In this document: in pieces, positions 18,373 to 29,691 of the stretch
How the letters are laid out: each line of letters starts with the position of its first letter
How positions within the stretch are numbered: position 1 is the stretch's first letter
Assembly: GCF_036226365.1 (NCBI RefSeq)
Contig: NZ_CP108462.1
Location: 7,720,501-7,784,500, forward strand
DNA: 64,000 nucleotides
Reading direction: 5' to 3'
Origin: Streptomyces sp. NBC_01262
GTDB lineage: Bacteria; Actinomycetota; Actinomycetes; Streptomycetales; Streptomycetaceae
Position numbers and translations under genes: made by a program
The notes under the pieces: generated by a model
Seen by the model: only the letters and a program-made list of their open reading frames with translations
What the model was told of the DNA's origin: nothing
The model's database searches: none

Positions 18373-19161
18373 TCAGTATTTCGGGCCCACGTGCCGGTCC
18401 ATGAGGGCGACGGACTCCCGGCGGGCGACGGAGACGTTGTACGGGTCCTTGCCCCGGCGGGTGATCCTCCACTCGACGCCGACTTTGTCGAGGGTGTCCG
18501 AGTAGAGCTTGAGGATGTCCTCGGACTTGTTGGTGAAGAAGTACCTCGGGTATTCGTACCGCTTGCGCTCGCCGGCGACCATGCGCGTCGTCCAGTTGGT
18601 GATCCGGCAACCGTCGGAGTGGATCAGCCCCCGGATGAATTCCCATGGGTACGCGTCCACGATTGCCTGCTGCCATGGCTCCAGGGCGATCAGGCGTTCG
18701 TGTTTCCTGCCGCGCCCGTGCTGCGGGAACATGCACCACAGGTGCTTCGAGTAGACCTTCACGTTGTGAGCACCCGTCTTGCGCGCGCGGCAGGTGCTGT
18801 TGTCGGGGAAGACGGTCTGCATGGCCTGCTCGCAGGCGTCCATCAGTCCGGGCCAGGCATCGCCGCAGGTGATCATGAGGCTCGGAACCCGGTGTTCGGA
18901 GTACTGGATGATGTGTCCATCGCCCAGATAGAGGCCGAGCAGGTACGAATATGCGGGCTGGTCCAGCTCACGGCCGTCGCAGCGGGGGCACAGCGGGTTG
19001 GGTCGGCCCGGCAGGGTTCCGTGCTTGGCATTGTCCAGGTGTAGCCAGTAACCGATGGTGCCGGGCGGTATGCCGAATCGGCGGCCCACGTCAGCGTTTC
19101 TCGCCCCGGAGCGGAGCAGACTGATTGCCTGGTGGCGCAGGTCGTTCCCATGTGCGGTCAC
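18373..19161 (-). CDS. free-standing LAGLIDADG protein with HTH and zinc knuckle
   Basis: A 262-residue protein. Residues 9-40 form a helix-turn-helix (RNADVGRRFGIPPGTIGYWL). CPRC at 58-61 is half of a zinc knuckle. Two LAGLIDADG motifs follow: YLLGLYLGDG at 73-82 and FIRGLIHSDG at 175-184, each with the acidic residue (Asp81, Asp183) that binds metal in active nucleases. No intein or intron surrounds it. It could be a mobile homing endonuclease or a domesticated DNA-binding protein in the way WhiA is. The GTG start at 19161 has no clear ribosome binding site. Its base composition is a little less GC-rich than its neighbours, which fits later arrival. It sits next to tRNA-Leu. Confidence 0.7.
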   Translation of the reverse strand: MTAHGNDLRHQAISLLRSGARNADVGRRFGIPPGTIGYWLHLDNAKHGTLPGRPNPLCPRCDGRELDQPAYSYLLGLYLGDGHIIQYSEHRVPSLMITCGDAWPGLMDACEQAMQTVFPDNSTCRARKTGAHNVKVYSKHLWCMFPQHGRGRKHERLIALEPWQQAIVDAYPWEFIRGLIHSDGCRITNWTTRMVAGERKRYEYPRYFFTNKSEDILKLYSDTLDKVGVEWRITRRGKDPYNVSVARRESVALMDRHVGPKY

Positions 19162-19247
19162 ACGACAACGGTGTGTGGCGGAAAGAGCCTTGCAGGTGAT
19201 AATGCCGAACGTTCACTCGAATGGGGGTCCTGATGGGAACCCATAGG

Positions 19248-19330
19248 TGCCGGGTGTGGGATTCGAACCCACAAGCCCTCTCAGGCAGAGGTGTTTGAGA
19301 CCTCCGTGTATACCCTTCCACCAACCCGGC
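19248..19330 (-). tRNA. tRNA-Leu (anticodon CAA)
   Basis: On the minus strand the acceptor arms GCCGGGT and ACCCGGC pair, the anticodon arm GAGGT-CTCAAAC-ACCTC gives CAA, there is a long class II variable arm, and the T arm is GTGGG-TTCGAAT-CCCAC. The discriminator is A. The CCA tail is not fully encoded (CC then T). It reads UUG and is not the UUA-reading BldA tRNA. Confidence 0.95.
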
Positions 19331-19419
19331 TGGTTGCGGATCACAGCGTACCGTGTAGGTGCTCAGGCTCGCAGCTAGGTAGGCTCATGGTGCAGTCCTG
19401 CCCAGCTATGAGGAGTCCC

Positions 19420-20040
19420 GTGAGCGCCCCCGAGCCCGCTGACGAGCAGCAGCATGTACCCCCGACGACGACGCGTGTCGTCATCGCCGAGGACGAGGCA
19501 CTGATCCGGCTCGACCTCAAAGAGATGCTGGAAGAAGAGGGCTACTCGGTCGTCGGTGAGGCCGGCGACGGTGAGACGGCCGTGAAGCTGGCGGAGGAGC
19601 ATCGCCCGGATCTGGTGATCCTGGATGTGAAGATGCCGATCCTGGACGGGATTTCGGCGGCCGAGCAGATCGCGAAGGAGCGGCTGGCGCCGGTTCTGAT
19701 GCTGACCGCGTTCTCGCAGCGGGAGCTGGTGGAGCGGGCGCGTGACGCGGGCGCGATGGCGTATCTGGTGAAGCCGTTCAGCAAGAGCGATGTGGTGCCG
19801 GCGATCGAGATGGCCGTATCGCGCTTCACGGAGATGCGGGCGCTGGACGCGGAGATCGCGGATCTGTCCCTGCGGCTGGAGACGCGGAAGCTGGTGGACC
19901 GGGCGAAGAGCGTGCTGCAGACGAAGTACGGCTTGACGGAGCCCGCGGCGTTCCGGTGGATCCAGAAGACGTCGATGGATCGTCGGATGACGATGCAGGC
20001 GGTGGCGCAGGCCGTGATCGACGAGGTCCCGGGCAAGTAG
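19420..20040 (+). CDS. pdtaR: response regulator with ANTAR domain (PdtaR-like)
   Basis: A 206-residue antitermination regulator. The receiver domain (about 18-130) has acidic EDE, phospho-acceptor Asp69 in LVILDVKMP and Lys118 in YLVKPF. The C-terminal ANTAR domain (about 145-200) binds paired RNA hairpins. Close to mycobacterial PdtaR, whose kinase PdtaS is encoded elsewhere. The GTG at 19420 is chosen because AGGAG lies 4 bases before it; the ATG at 19408 lacks a ribosome binding site. It is followed by a strong palindromic terminator. Confidence 0.9.
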   Translation: MSAPEPADEQQHVPPTTTRVVIAEDEALIRLDLKEMLEEEGYSVVGEAGDGETAVKLAEEHRPDLVILDVKMPILDGISAAEQIAKERLAPVLMLTAFSQRELVERARDAGAMAYLVKPFSKSDVVPAIEMAVSRFTEMRALDAEIADLSLRLETRKLVDRAKSVLQTKYGLTEPAAFRWIQKTSMDRRMTMQAVAQAVIDEVPGK

Positions 20041-20042
20041 CC

Positions 20043-20090
20043 GCAATGCGAAGGGGCCCGCACCGATCGGTGCGGGCCCCTTCGCATTGC
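20043..20090. terminator. perfect 48-bp palindromic terminator
   Basis: The stretch from GCAATGCGAAGGGG to its exact complement is a perfect palindrome with 24-bp arms, lying between the convergent response regulator and livF. There is no T-run, as is usual in Streptomyces; it should work in both directions. Confidence 0.9.
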
Positions 20091-20104
20091 GTACGGCAGT
20101 GAGG

Positions 20105-20817
20105 TCAGTCCTCGCCGAGGTAGGCCTTGCGTACGGATTCGTCGTGCAGCAGGTCCTGACCGGTCCCGCTGAGGACGATGTTGCCGATCTCCATGACGTG
20201 GCCCTGGTCGGCCAGCGAGAGCGCCGCCTGGGCGTTCTGCTCGACGAGCAGGATGGTCATGCCGGTGGACTTGAGCTCGACGATGGTGGACATGATCTTC
20301 TGCATCATGATGGGGGAGAGGCCCATGGAGGGCTCGTCCAGCATGAGCAGCTTGGGCTGGCACATCAGGGCGCGGCCCATGGCCAGCATCTGCTGCTCGC
20401 CTCCGGACAGCGTGCCGGCGGCCTGCTTCCTCCGCTCGCCCAGGATGGGGAAGAGGTCGTAGGCGCGCTGGATGTCCTTGGCGATGCCGTCGGAGTCCTT
20501 GCGCAGGTAGGCGCCGAGCTTGAGGTTCTCCTCGATGGTCAGGCGGGGGAAGATGTGCCGCCCTTCCGGGGAGTGGGCGAGCCCCAAGGCGACGATCTTG
20601 TGGGCCGGGACCTTTTCGATGGGCTGGCCGTCGAAGAGGACTCGGCCACCGGTCGGCCGCAGCAGGCCGCTCAGGGTGCGCAGGGTGGTGGTCTTGCCGG
20701 CGCCGTTGGTGCCGATGAGGGTGACGACCTGGCCGGCTTCTACGCTGAAGGAGATGCCTTTGACGGCTTCGATCTTGCCGTAGGAGACGCGCAGGTCTTC
20801 GACTTCGAGCAGGGCTG

Positions 20818-20821
<4 letters not shown>
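20105..20821 (-). CDS. livF: branched-chain amino acid ABC transporter ATP-binding protein
   Basis: A 238-residue ABC ATPase. Walker A GTNGAGKT at 37-44, the signature LSGGEQQMLAMGRAL, Walker B LLMLDEPSMGL and a switch His region (LLVEQNAQ, with Gln/Asn in place of the usual His as in LivF). It pairs with LivG to energise uptake of leucine, isoleucine and valine or related solutes. Start overlaps the livG stop (ATGA). It is the last gene of the operon, ending at the palindromic terminator. Confidence 0.92.
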
Positions 20822-21704
<883 letters not shown>

Positions 21705-21708
<4 letters not shown>

Positions 21709-23507
21709 ACCCCAGCCGTGGCGGGCGCTGCGGGAGCGGCGGGTTCGGTTGGTTCCTCGGCCTCGTGGAATTCGAGTTGGCGTCGCCGGTTGGCGATGAC
21801 GCCTTCGGGACGGAAGCGCATGAGGATGATGAGGGCGATACCGAAGGCGAAGAGCTGGTATTCCTGGAGGAATTCGAGCTTTTCGGGGATCAGGTACAGC
21901 AGTGCGGCGCCGAGGAGGGGGCCGCTGACGGTGCCCATGCCGCCGAGGACGACCGCGGCCAGGAGGAACGCGGAGTTGGGGGCGACGGGCCCGGCGAAGA
22001 CGTACGGGTCGGGCACGACGTTGTTGGTGACGTGGGCGCTGACGGTGCCGGCGAGGCCGGCCAGCGAGGCGCCGAGGGCGAAGGCGATGAGCTTGACGCG
22101 GAAGCCGTTGATGCCCATGGCGGTGGCGGCGGTCTCGTCCTCGCGGATGGCGACCCAGGCGCGGCCGATGCGTGAGTCGGAGGCCCGGTTGAAGATGAGC
22201 ACGACGATCACGGTGACGATGAGCATCAGCAGGTAGTAGTTGGCGAAGCGGCCGAGGGTGAACCCGGCGATGTTGTGGGCTTCGCCGAAGTTGAAGCCGC
22301 CGATGCTGAGGTCGGGGATGGCCGCGATGCCGTTGGGGCCGTTGGTGACGTCAGGGCCGGAGGTGCCGTCCAGGTTGCGGACGGTGATGCGGAAGATCTC
22401 ACCGAAGCCGAGGGTGACGATGGCGAGGTAGTCGCCGCGCAGCCGCAGGGTGGGGGCGCCGATGAGGACGCCGAAGATCAGTGAGGCCGCGGCGCCGGTG
22501 AGGGCGGCCGCCCAGAACGGGAACGTGGTTCCCGAGATGGTGGAGTAGGCGGAGCCGGAGACCAGGGCCGCGGCGTAGGCGCCGACGCCGAGGAAGGCGA
22601 CGTAGCCGAGGTCGAGGAGGCCGGTGAGGCCGACGACGATGTTGAGGCCCAGGGCGACCGTGCCGAAGATCAGGATGTTGACGCCGACGTTGGCGTCGTG
22701 GTCGTTGTTCTGGGTGAAGGGGAAGAGCGCGGCGGCCACGAAGGCGAGCGTCATGGCGTAGCTGCGGTGCTCGGCGCTGATCGCGGAGAAGCGGTCGAGC
22801 AGGCCCGCGCTGTGCAGGGCCCAGGCGCCGAGCAGGGTGATGATGAGGAAGCCGCTGAAGAGCTCGCCGCCCTCGGTGTCGATGCCGTAGGTGAAGACGG
22901 CGAGTCCGAGGCCGATGACGATGGCGATGATGCCGCGCTGCTGCCAGCCGGGGAGGACCGCAGGCTGCTTGGCGCGCTCGGGCTTGGCGACGTATGCGGC
23001 GAGGGTGGCCTTGAGGCCGCCCTTGGCGGTGTCGGTGGCCGGGCCGGGCTTGGGCAGTGCCAGCGCGCCGATGACCGGGACGATGGAGAAGAGGCCCGCG
23101 AGCACGCCGCCGACGACCCAGTTGGCCACGCCGCCGAGTTCGCTGGCGATCGAGATGAGCGAGAACCAGGTGACGCCAAGACAGGCGAAGGCGCTCAGGA
23201 CGATCGGGGCGGTGGCGTCGCCGGCCGGGGTGAGCCAGCGCAGGCCCTTGATGCCGTAGCCGGCGAGGCTGAACAGCACGGTGAGCAGGCCTGCGATGAA
23301 GGCGAGCCACTGCAGGCCGGCGGGGGAGCCGTAGTAGGTGAGGTCGCCGGGGAATTCGCTGGTCCAGGTCCAGGCGAGGAAGGCGCCCACGCAGGTGAGG
23401 AGACCGCCGGTGACGGTGAGGGCGCGGGCGGCGCTCTCCGGGAGGGGGATCAGGCCGGTGGCGCTGCCGGTCGTGGCCGGGGTGATGTCCTTGATGGTGT
23501 CAGTCAT
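21705..23507 (-). CDS. livM: branched-chain amino acid ABC permease with N-terminal extension
   Basis: A 600-residue permease. The last 320 residues are a normal LivM, with NIVVGLTGLLDLGYVAFLG, the LRLRGDYLAIVTLGFGEI loop and RAWVAIREDETAA, the EAA-like loop that contacts the ATPases. The first 260-280 residues add several further membrane segments (about 35-55, 65-85, 100-120, 130-150, 190-240) and a charged cytoplasmic stretch with KPERAKQ, which ordinary LivM lacks. The ATG lies 4 bases after the livH stop. Confidence 0.9.
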
Positions 23508-23511
23508 GGTG

Positions 23512-24441
23512 TCACGCCCTGTCCGCGACGCGTTCGCCGAGTAGGCCTTGTGGCCTCAGCAGGAGTACGAGGATAAGGAGTACGAAGGCCCATACGGAGG
23601 CCCAGCCCTGGCCGCCGAACTGCTCCATGCCGGGGATGTCGGCGATGTAGGCGGTGGCGAGGGCTTCGGCGACGCCGAGGACGAGGCCACCGAGCATGGC
23701 GCCGTAGATGTTGCCGATGCCGCCGAGGACGGCCGCGGTGAAGGCCTTGAGGCCGGCCTGGAAGCCCATGTCGTACTTGACCTGGCCGTAGCGCAGTCCG
23801 TAGGCGACGGAGGCGACGGCGGCGAAGAGGCCGCCGATGGCGAAGGCGATCACGATGACACGGTTGGTGTCGATGCCCATGAGCTGGGCGGTGTCCGGGT
23901 CCTGGGCGGTGGCCTGCATGGCGCGGCCGGTGCGGGTGGAGCGGACGAAGCCGGCGAGGGCGCCCATGCACAGGGGGGCGGCGATGATGACGAAGATGTC
24001 GCCGCTGCTGATGCTGATGGAGCCGAGGTGCCAGGGGCCTGCGTCGATCTGGGGGAAGACGCGGGCGTTGGTGGCTTCGGGGTACCAGTTGCGGACGGCT
24101 TCCTGGAGGGCCAGGGAGAGTCCGATGGCGGTGATGAGTGGCGCCAGGCGTGGCGCGTTTCTCAGCGGCCGGTAGGCGAATCGTTCTGCCCCGGTTGCGA
24201 TGAGCACGGCGACGATGGCGCCGCCGACGAGCATCAGGGGTAGGGCGACCCACATGGAGGTGCCGGACGGTAGGGCGAGATAGACCGTGAGGGCGCCGAA
24301 GCCGCCGGTCATGAAGATCTCGCCGTGGGCGAAGTTGATGAGCTGGACGATGCCGTACACCATCGTGTAGCCGATGGCGATCAGCCCGTACATCGAGCCG
24401 AGGAACAGCCCGTTGGCCAGCTGTTGCGGCAGGGTGTTCAC
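23512..24441 (-). CDS. livH: branched-chain amino acid ABC permease
   Basis: A 309-residue membrane permease, normal LivH length, with about eight transmembrane segments. MVYGIVQLINFAHGEIFM near residue 28 and RAMQATAQDPDTAQLMGI in the cytoplasmic loop are LivH hallmarks. The GTG at 24441 has GGAGG 8 bases upstream. It partners LivM in the channel. A hairpin lies between it and livK. Confidence 0.93.
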   Translation of the reverse strand: MNTLPQQLANGLFLGSMYGLIAIGYTMVYGIVQLINFAHGEIFMTGGFGALTVYLALPSGTSMWVALPLMLVGGAIVAVLIATGAERFAYRPLRNAPRLAPLITAIGLSLALQEAVRNWYPEATNARVFPQIDAGPWHLGSISISSGDIFVIIAAPLCMGALAGFVRSTRTGRAMQATAQDPDTAQLMGIDTNRVIVIAFAIGGLFAAVASVAYGLRYGQVKYDMGFQAGLKAFTAAVLGGIGNIYGAMLGGLVLGVAEALATAYIADIPGMEQFGGQGWASVWAFVLLILVLLLRPQGLLGERVADRA

Positions 24442-24523
24442 CGCATGGCCTCCATGTCGCTGGGGAGCAGGGGAGATTTTCGGGGCGGGTTCCCGGTGGT
24501 ACCGGGTTCCCGGGTCATGGCAC

Positions 24524-24559
24524 GGGCCGCGCGGTGGTGGGTGGACCTCCGCGCGGCCC
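24524..24559 (-). terminator. intercistronic hairpin between livK and livH
   Basis: GGGCCGCGCGG and CCGCGCGGCCC form an 11-bp perfect stem with a 14-base loop in the 180-base livK-livH gap. Such hairpins often stop part of the transcripts or protect the 3' end of the upstream message, giving more binding protein than permease. The T-run (TTTT) follows on the plus strand, not the transcribed direction. Confidence 0.55.
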
Positions 24560-24621
24560 TTTTGTGGTGCTGTGGTGGTGCTGTGTGTCGTTACAGCGGT
24601 TCTACGCTGCTACCGCGGTGG

Positions 24622-25845
24622 TCAGCCGGTGTAGGTGCCGCTCTTGACGGCCGCCCACTTGCCGTCCTTGACCTCGTAGACGGTGAGCTGCTTGTTGGTG
24701 GTGTCACCGAACTCGTCGAAGGAGACGTGGCCGGCGATGCCGTCGAAGTCGGTCTTCTGGACGGCCGCGGTGATCTGGGCGCGGGCGTCGGAGGGGATCT
24801 TGCCGTCCTTCACGACCTCGCCGACGGCCTTGATGATGGCCGTGGTGGCGTCGTAGGAGTAGCCGCCGTAGGTCTGGTAGTCGCCCTTGAGGCCGGAGGC
24901 CTTGTAGTCGGCGATGAAGGTCTTGGCGGCCGGCAGGGTGGTGACGGGGACGCCGACGGAGGTGACGTAGTCGCCCGCGGTGGCCGCTCCGCCGTTGGTG
25001 ATGTAGGTGTCGGAGAACATGCCGTCACCGCCGAACAGCGGGATCTTGGAGCCGGCGGCCTTGAGCTGCTTGGTGATCAGCGAGGACTCGTCGTACTGGC
25101 CACCGTAGTAGAGCAGGTCGGCGCCGGAGTTCTTGATCTTGGTGACGAGGGTGGAGAAGTCGGTGTCGCCGGCGTTGACGTGGTCGGTGCCGACCGCCTT
25201 GCCGCCGAGGGCGACGAACTTGTCCTTGAAGATGGCGGCCAGGCCGGCGCCGTAGGTCTGCTTGTCGTCGACGACGAAGACCTTCTTCTTGCCGATCGTG
25301 TTGTAGGCGTAGTCCGCGGCGAACGCGCCCTGCAGGGCGTCCGTGGTGGCGGTGCGGAAGTACGTCTTGTACGGGCGGACCTTCTTACCCGTCGACCAGT
25401 TGGCGCCCTGGGTCAGCGCCGGGTTGGTGTTCGAGGGGGAGATCTCGACCAGGTTGGCGCTGTTGAAGACCTGCTGCATGGACTGGGCCACGCCGGAGTT
25501 CAGGGGGCCGACGACGCCGAGGACGTCCTCGTCGGCGACGAGCGTGGTGGCGTTCTGCTGGCCGGTGGCCGGCTGCGCCTTGTCGTCGAGTTCCTTGATC
25601 TTGAACGTGACGCCGGAGACGGTCTTGTTCTTGTTGGCATCGGCGACGGCAAGCTTGGCGCCACCGAGGATGCCCAGGCCGGTGGCCGAGTTCGCACCGG
25701 ACAGCGGGGCGTCGACCCCGATGACAACGGTGGTGGTCTTGCTGTCGCTGCTGCTGGAGTCGTCGCCGCGTGAACCGCAGGCGGTCAGCGTGAGCGCCCC
25801 GACGCTGAGCGCGGAGGTGAGAATCAGCAAGGAACGGTGTCGCAC
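24622..25845 (-). CDS. livK: branched-chain amino acid ABC substrate-binding lipoprotein
   Basis: A 407-residue extracellular binding protein anchored as a lipoprotein: signal MRHRSLLILTSALSVGALTL and lipobox LTAC with Cys23. A Ser-rich linker precedes the two-lobed periplasmic-binding fold of the LivJ/LivK type (VIGVDAPLSG, GVVGPLNSGVA, YGAGLAAIFKDKF). The GTG at 25845 has AAAGGA upstream. It leads the livKHMGF operon; the 229-base region before it should hold the promoter. Confidence 0.92.
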   Translation of the reverse strand: MRHRSLLILTSALSVGALTLTACGSRGDDSSSSDSKTTTVVIGVDAPLSGANSATGLGILGGAKLAVADANKNKTVSGVTFKIKELDDKAQPATGQQNATTLVADEDVLGVVGPLNSGVAQSMQQVFNSANLVEISPSNTNPALTQGANWSTGKKVRPYKTYFRTATTDALQGAFAADYAYNTIGKKKVFVVDDKQTYGAGLAAIFKDKFVALGGKAVGTDHVNAGDTDFSTLVTKIKNSGADLLYYGGQYDESSLITKQLKAAGSKIPLFGGDGMFSDTYITNGGAATAGDYVTSVGVPVTTLPAAKTFIADYKASGLKGDYQTYGGYSYDATTAIIKAVGEVVKDGKIPSDARAQITAAVQKTDFDGIAGHVSFDEFGDTTNKQLTVYEVKDGKWAAVKSGTYTG

Positions 25846-26074
25846 GATTGGTCCTTTCCCCTGGCGCGGCCCGCTCTGCTTGAGGGGCCGAGTCGTGCGC
25901 TGGTACCGAACTGAGCTGGAATCCGGCGGCGCGGTGACTGGGCGTGACTATAGGCGCGTCGGAGGGGCTCTGGGAGTGGGGTAGGACATGATGTGACGCT
26001 CTTGTTATGACATGAGCAAAGCTTGAGGTTCGGCTCGGTGACAAAACGGCATCATTTTTTCAAAACCGAAGATT
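25846..26074 (-). promoter_or_regulatory. livK upstream region, AT-rich in part
   Basis: No gene is seen here. Positions 25985-26090 are much richer in A/T than the rest of the window (for example CATTTTTTCAAAACC). A TATAGT on the minus strand at 25953-25948 is a candidate -10 for livK, without a convincing -35. The rest probably holds regulatory sites. Confidence 0.4.
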
Positions 26075-26743
26075 TCACATACTGAGAATCCCCAGTTCCG
26101 GTGCGTGTTTTTGCGCCACCTGTGAGGAGTTCTCACATGACGTGCGCAGTGCTGTGAACAGGTCCCCGGGGTAGTCACCGCCGATGATGTAGCTCTGCTG
26201 CTGTATTGCGCGGGTGTTACGAAGCGTTACGTCGAGGAAAGCCAGCACGACTTCCCTGGGCACGCCGCGGCAGTCGCGCACATGGAACCGCAGGACAATC
26301 CGCACCTCGCTGCCCGCCTCGACGGTGAACGGTGTGGCGGGCATCGCGACCGTCGTCACGCTTTCGGATGACAGCCGGATGTCCCGTACGGTGACCGGCG
26401 GCCCTGCCGTGACCGAGACGGTGAACCGGAAGGTGAAGGTCCGGGTGGCGCGATCCGGCGTGTCCCAGCCCGGTCCGTTGTACTCGAAGCTGGTGGCCTG
26501 GGCCGGCCAGGGCGGTGGCAGGGGCTCGGGCGGGGCCGGGCGGGTGGCGACGGCGTAGCCCGCGAGCGCGGCCAGGGCGGTGGCACCGGCCACCGAGACG
26601 ACTGCCCGGCGCCGCCCGCGGGGCAGCGCGGCCCAGCGGTCGGACAGGCGGGGCGCGCCGGTCGCCCGGCCGATCACGTCCACGTCCGCAGGGCCGCGCA
26701 TCGTCGTGCTCTCGCCGGGCTCGACCGGTCCGATGCCGCTCAT
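26075..26743 (-). CDS. membrane-anchored hypothetical protein, Tat-signal-like
   Basis: A 222-residue protein. An N-terminal cytoplasmic part of about 45 residues ends in RGRRRAVVSVAG, followed by one transmembrane segment (about 47-66) and a Pro-rich spacer. The outer domain (about 85-200) looks beta-rich (FTFRFTVSVTAGPPVTVRD, VRIVLRFHVRDC) with two cysteines that could pair. I do not recognise a named family; similar proteins occur near livK in Streptomyces. Function unknown. It ends in the AT-rich livK upstream region. Confidence 0.55.
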   Translation of the reverse strand: MSGIGPVEPGESTTMRGPADVDVIGRATGAPRLSDRWAALPRGRRRAVVSVAGATALAALAGYAVATRPAPPEPLPPPWPAQATSFEYNGPGWDTPDRATRTFTFRFTVSVTAGPPVTVRDIRLSSESVTTVAMPATPFTVEAGSEVRIVLRFHVRDCRGVPREVVLAFLDVTLRNTRAIQQQSYIIGGDYPGDLFTALRTSCENSSQVAQKHAPELGILSM

Positions 26744-26797
26744 GACGAAACGTTAGGCCGCGCCGCCCCGCGCCACAACGGGGCCTCGTGCGGCCGG

Positions 26798-27271
26798 TCA
26801 GCCCGTGATGCCGTTCGGTGTCACCGGCCGCAGCGCGCACGTGAGCCGGGCGGAGCAGACCCGCCGGCCCTGCTCGTCGGTGATGGTGATCTCGTACGTG
26901 GCGGAGGAGCGGCCCCGGTGCAGGGGGGTGGCGGTGCCGGTGACGACGCCGTCGCGTACGCCGCGGTGGTGGGTGGCGTTGAGGTCGACGCCGACGGCGA
27001 TCTTGCCGGAGCCGGCGTGGAGCATCGCGCCGACGGAGCCGAGGGTCTCGGCCAGGACGGCGGAGGCACCGCCGTGCAGGAGACCGTAGGGCTGGGTGTT
27101 GCCCTTGACGGGCATGGTGCCGACGACGCGCTCGGCGGTGGCCTCGACGACCTCGATGCCCATGTGGTTGCCGAGATGGCCGGCGGAGAAGAGCGCGACG
27201 ATGTCGACGCCGAGGCCGGCGTACTCCTCCACTACTTCCGGGGGGAAGGGAGTGCGGCTCTGCTCGCCCAT
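26798..27271 (-). CDS. hotdog-fold thioesterase (PaaI-like)
   Basis: A 157-residue PaaI/YdiI-type acyl-CoA thioesterase. NTQPYGLLHGGASAVLAETLGS is the hotdog helix; within it HGG and the Glu in LAET are the usual catalytic elements. The ATG has GAGGAG upstream. It hydrolyses aryl- or acyl-CoA esters in the cytoplasm; the substrate is unknown. It lies 61 bases downstream of the molybdopterin oxidoreductase gene on the same strand and may be read with it. Confidence 0.85.
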   Translation of the reverse strand: MGEQSRTPFPPEVVEEYAGLGVDIVALFSAGHLGNHMGIEVVEATAERVVGTMPVKGNTQPYGLLHGGASAVLAETLGSVGAMLHAGSGKIAVGVDLNATHHRGVRDGVVTGTATPLHRGRSSATYEITITDEQGRRVCSARLTCALRPVTPNGITG

Positions 27272-27332
27272 ACCGGTCGGCTCCTCAGGTGTTGTGCCGT
27301 TCGACGGTCCGTTGTAGTTGTACTGACCAGCT

Positions 27333-29636
<2,304 letters not shown>

Positions 29637-29661
29637 GTATCAGATCCTGCCACGGCCGGGA

Positions 29662-29684
29662 TTGTCAGTGGAGCGTGGGAGGAT
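29662..29684 (+). promoter_or_regulatory. RecA-NDp (PafBC)-type promoter of polA
   Basis: TTGTCAGTGGA at 29662-29672, six bases, then GAGGAT at 29679-29684. The known actinobacterial damage-response promoter is TTGTCAGTGGC-N6-TAGggT; the upstream element matches 10 of 11 and the -10 four of six. A start about 7 bases downstream falls at the GTG 29692, so the mRNA may be leaderless. Confidence 0.6.
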
Positions 29685-29691
29685 CGGACGC

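Noticed and set aside
19248-19330. tRNA-Leu as BldA
   Set aside because: The anticodon is CAA, not UAA.
19200-19340. tRNA-Leu as an integration site of a mobile element
   Set aside because: No integrase or excisionase gene nearby and no repeated tRNA 3' end seen.
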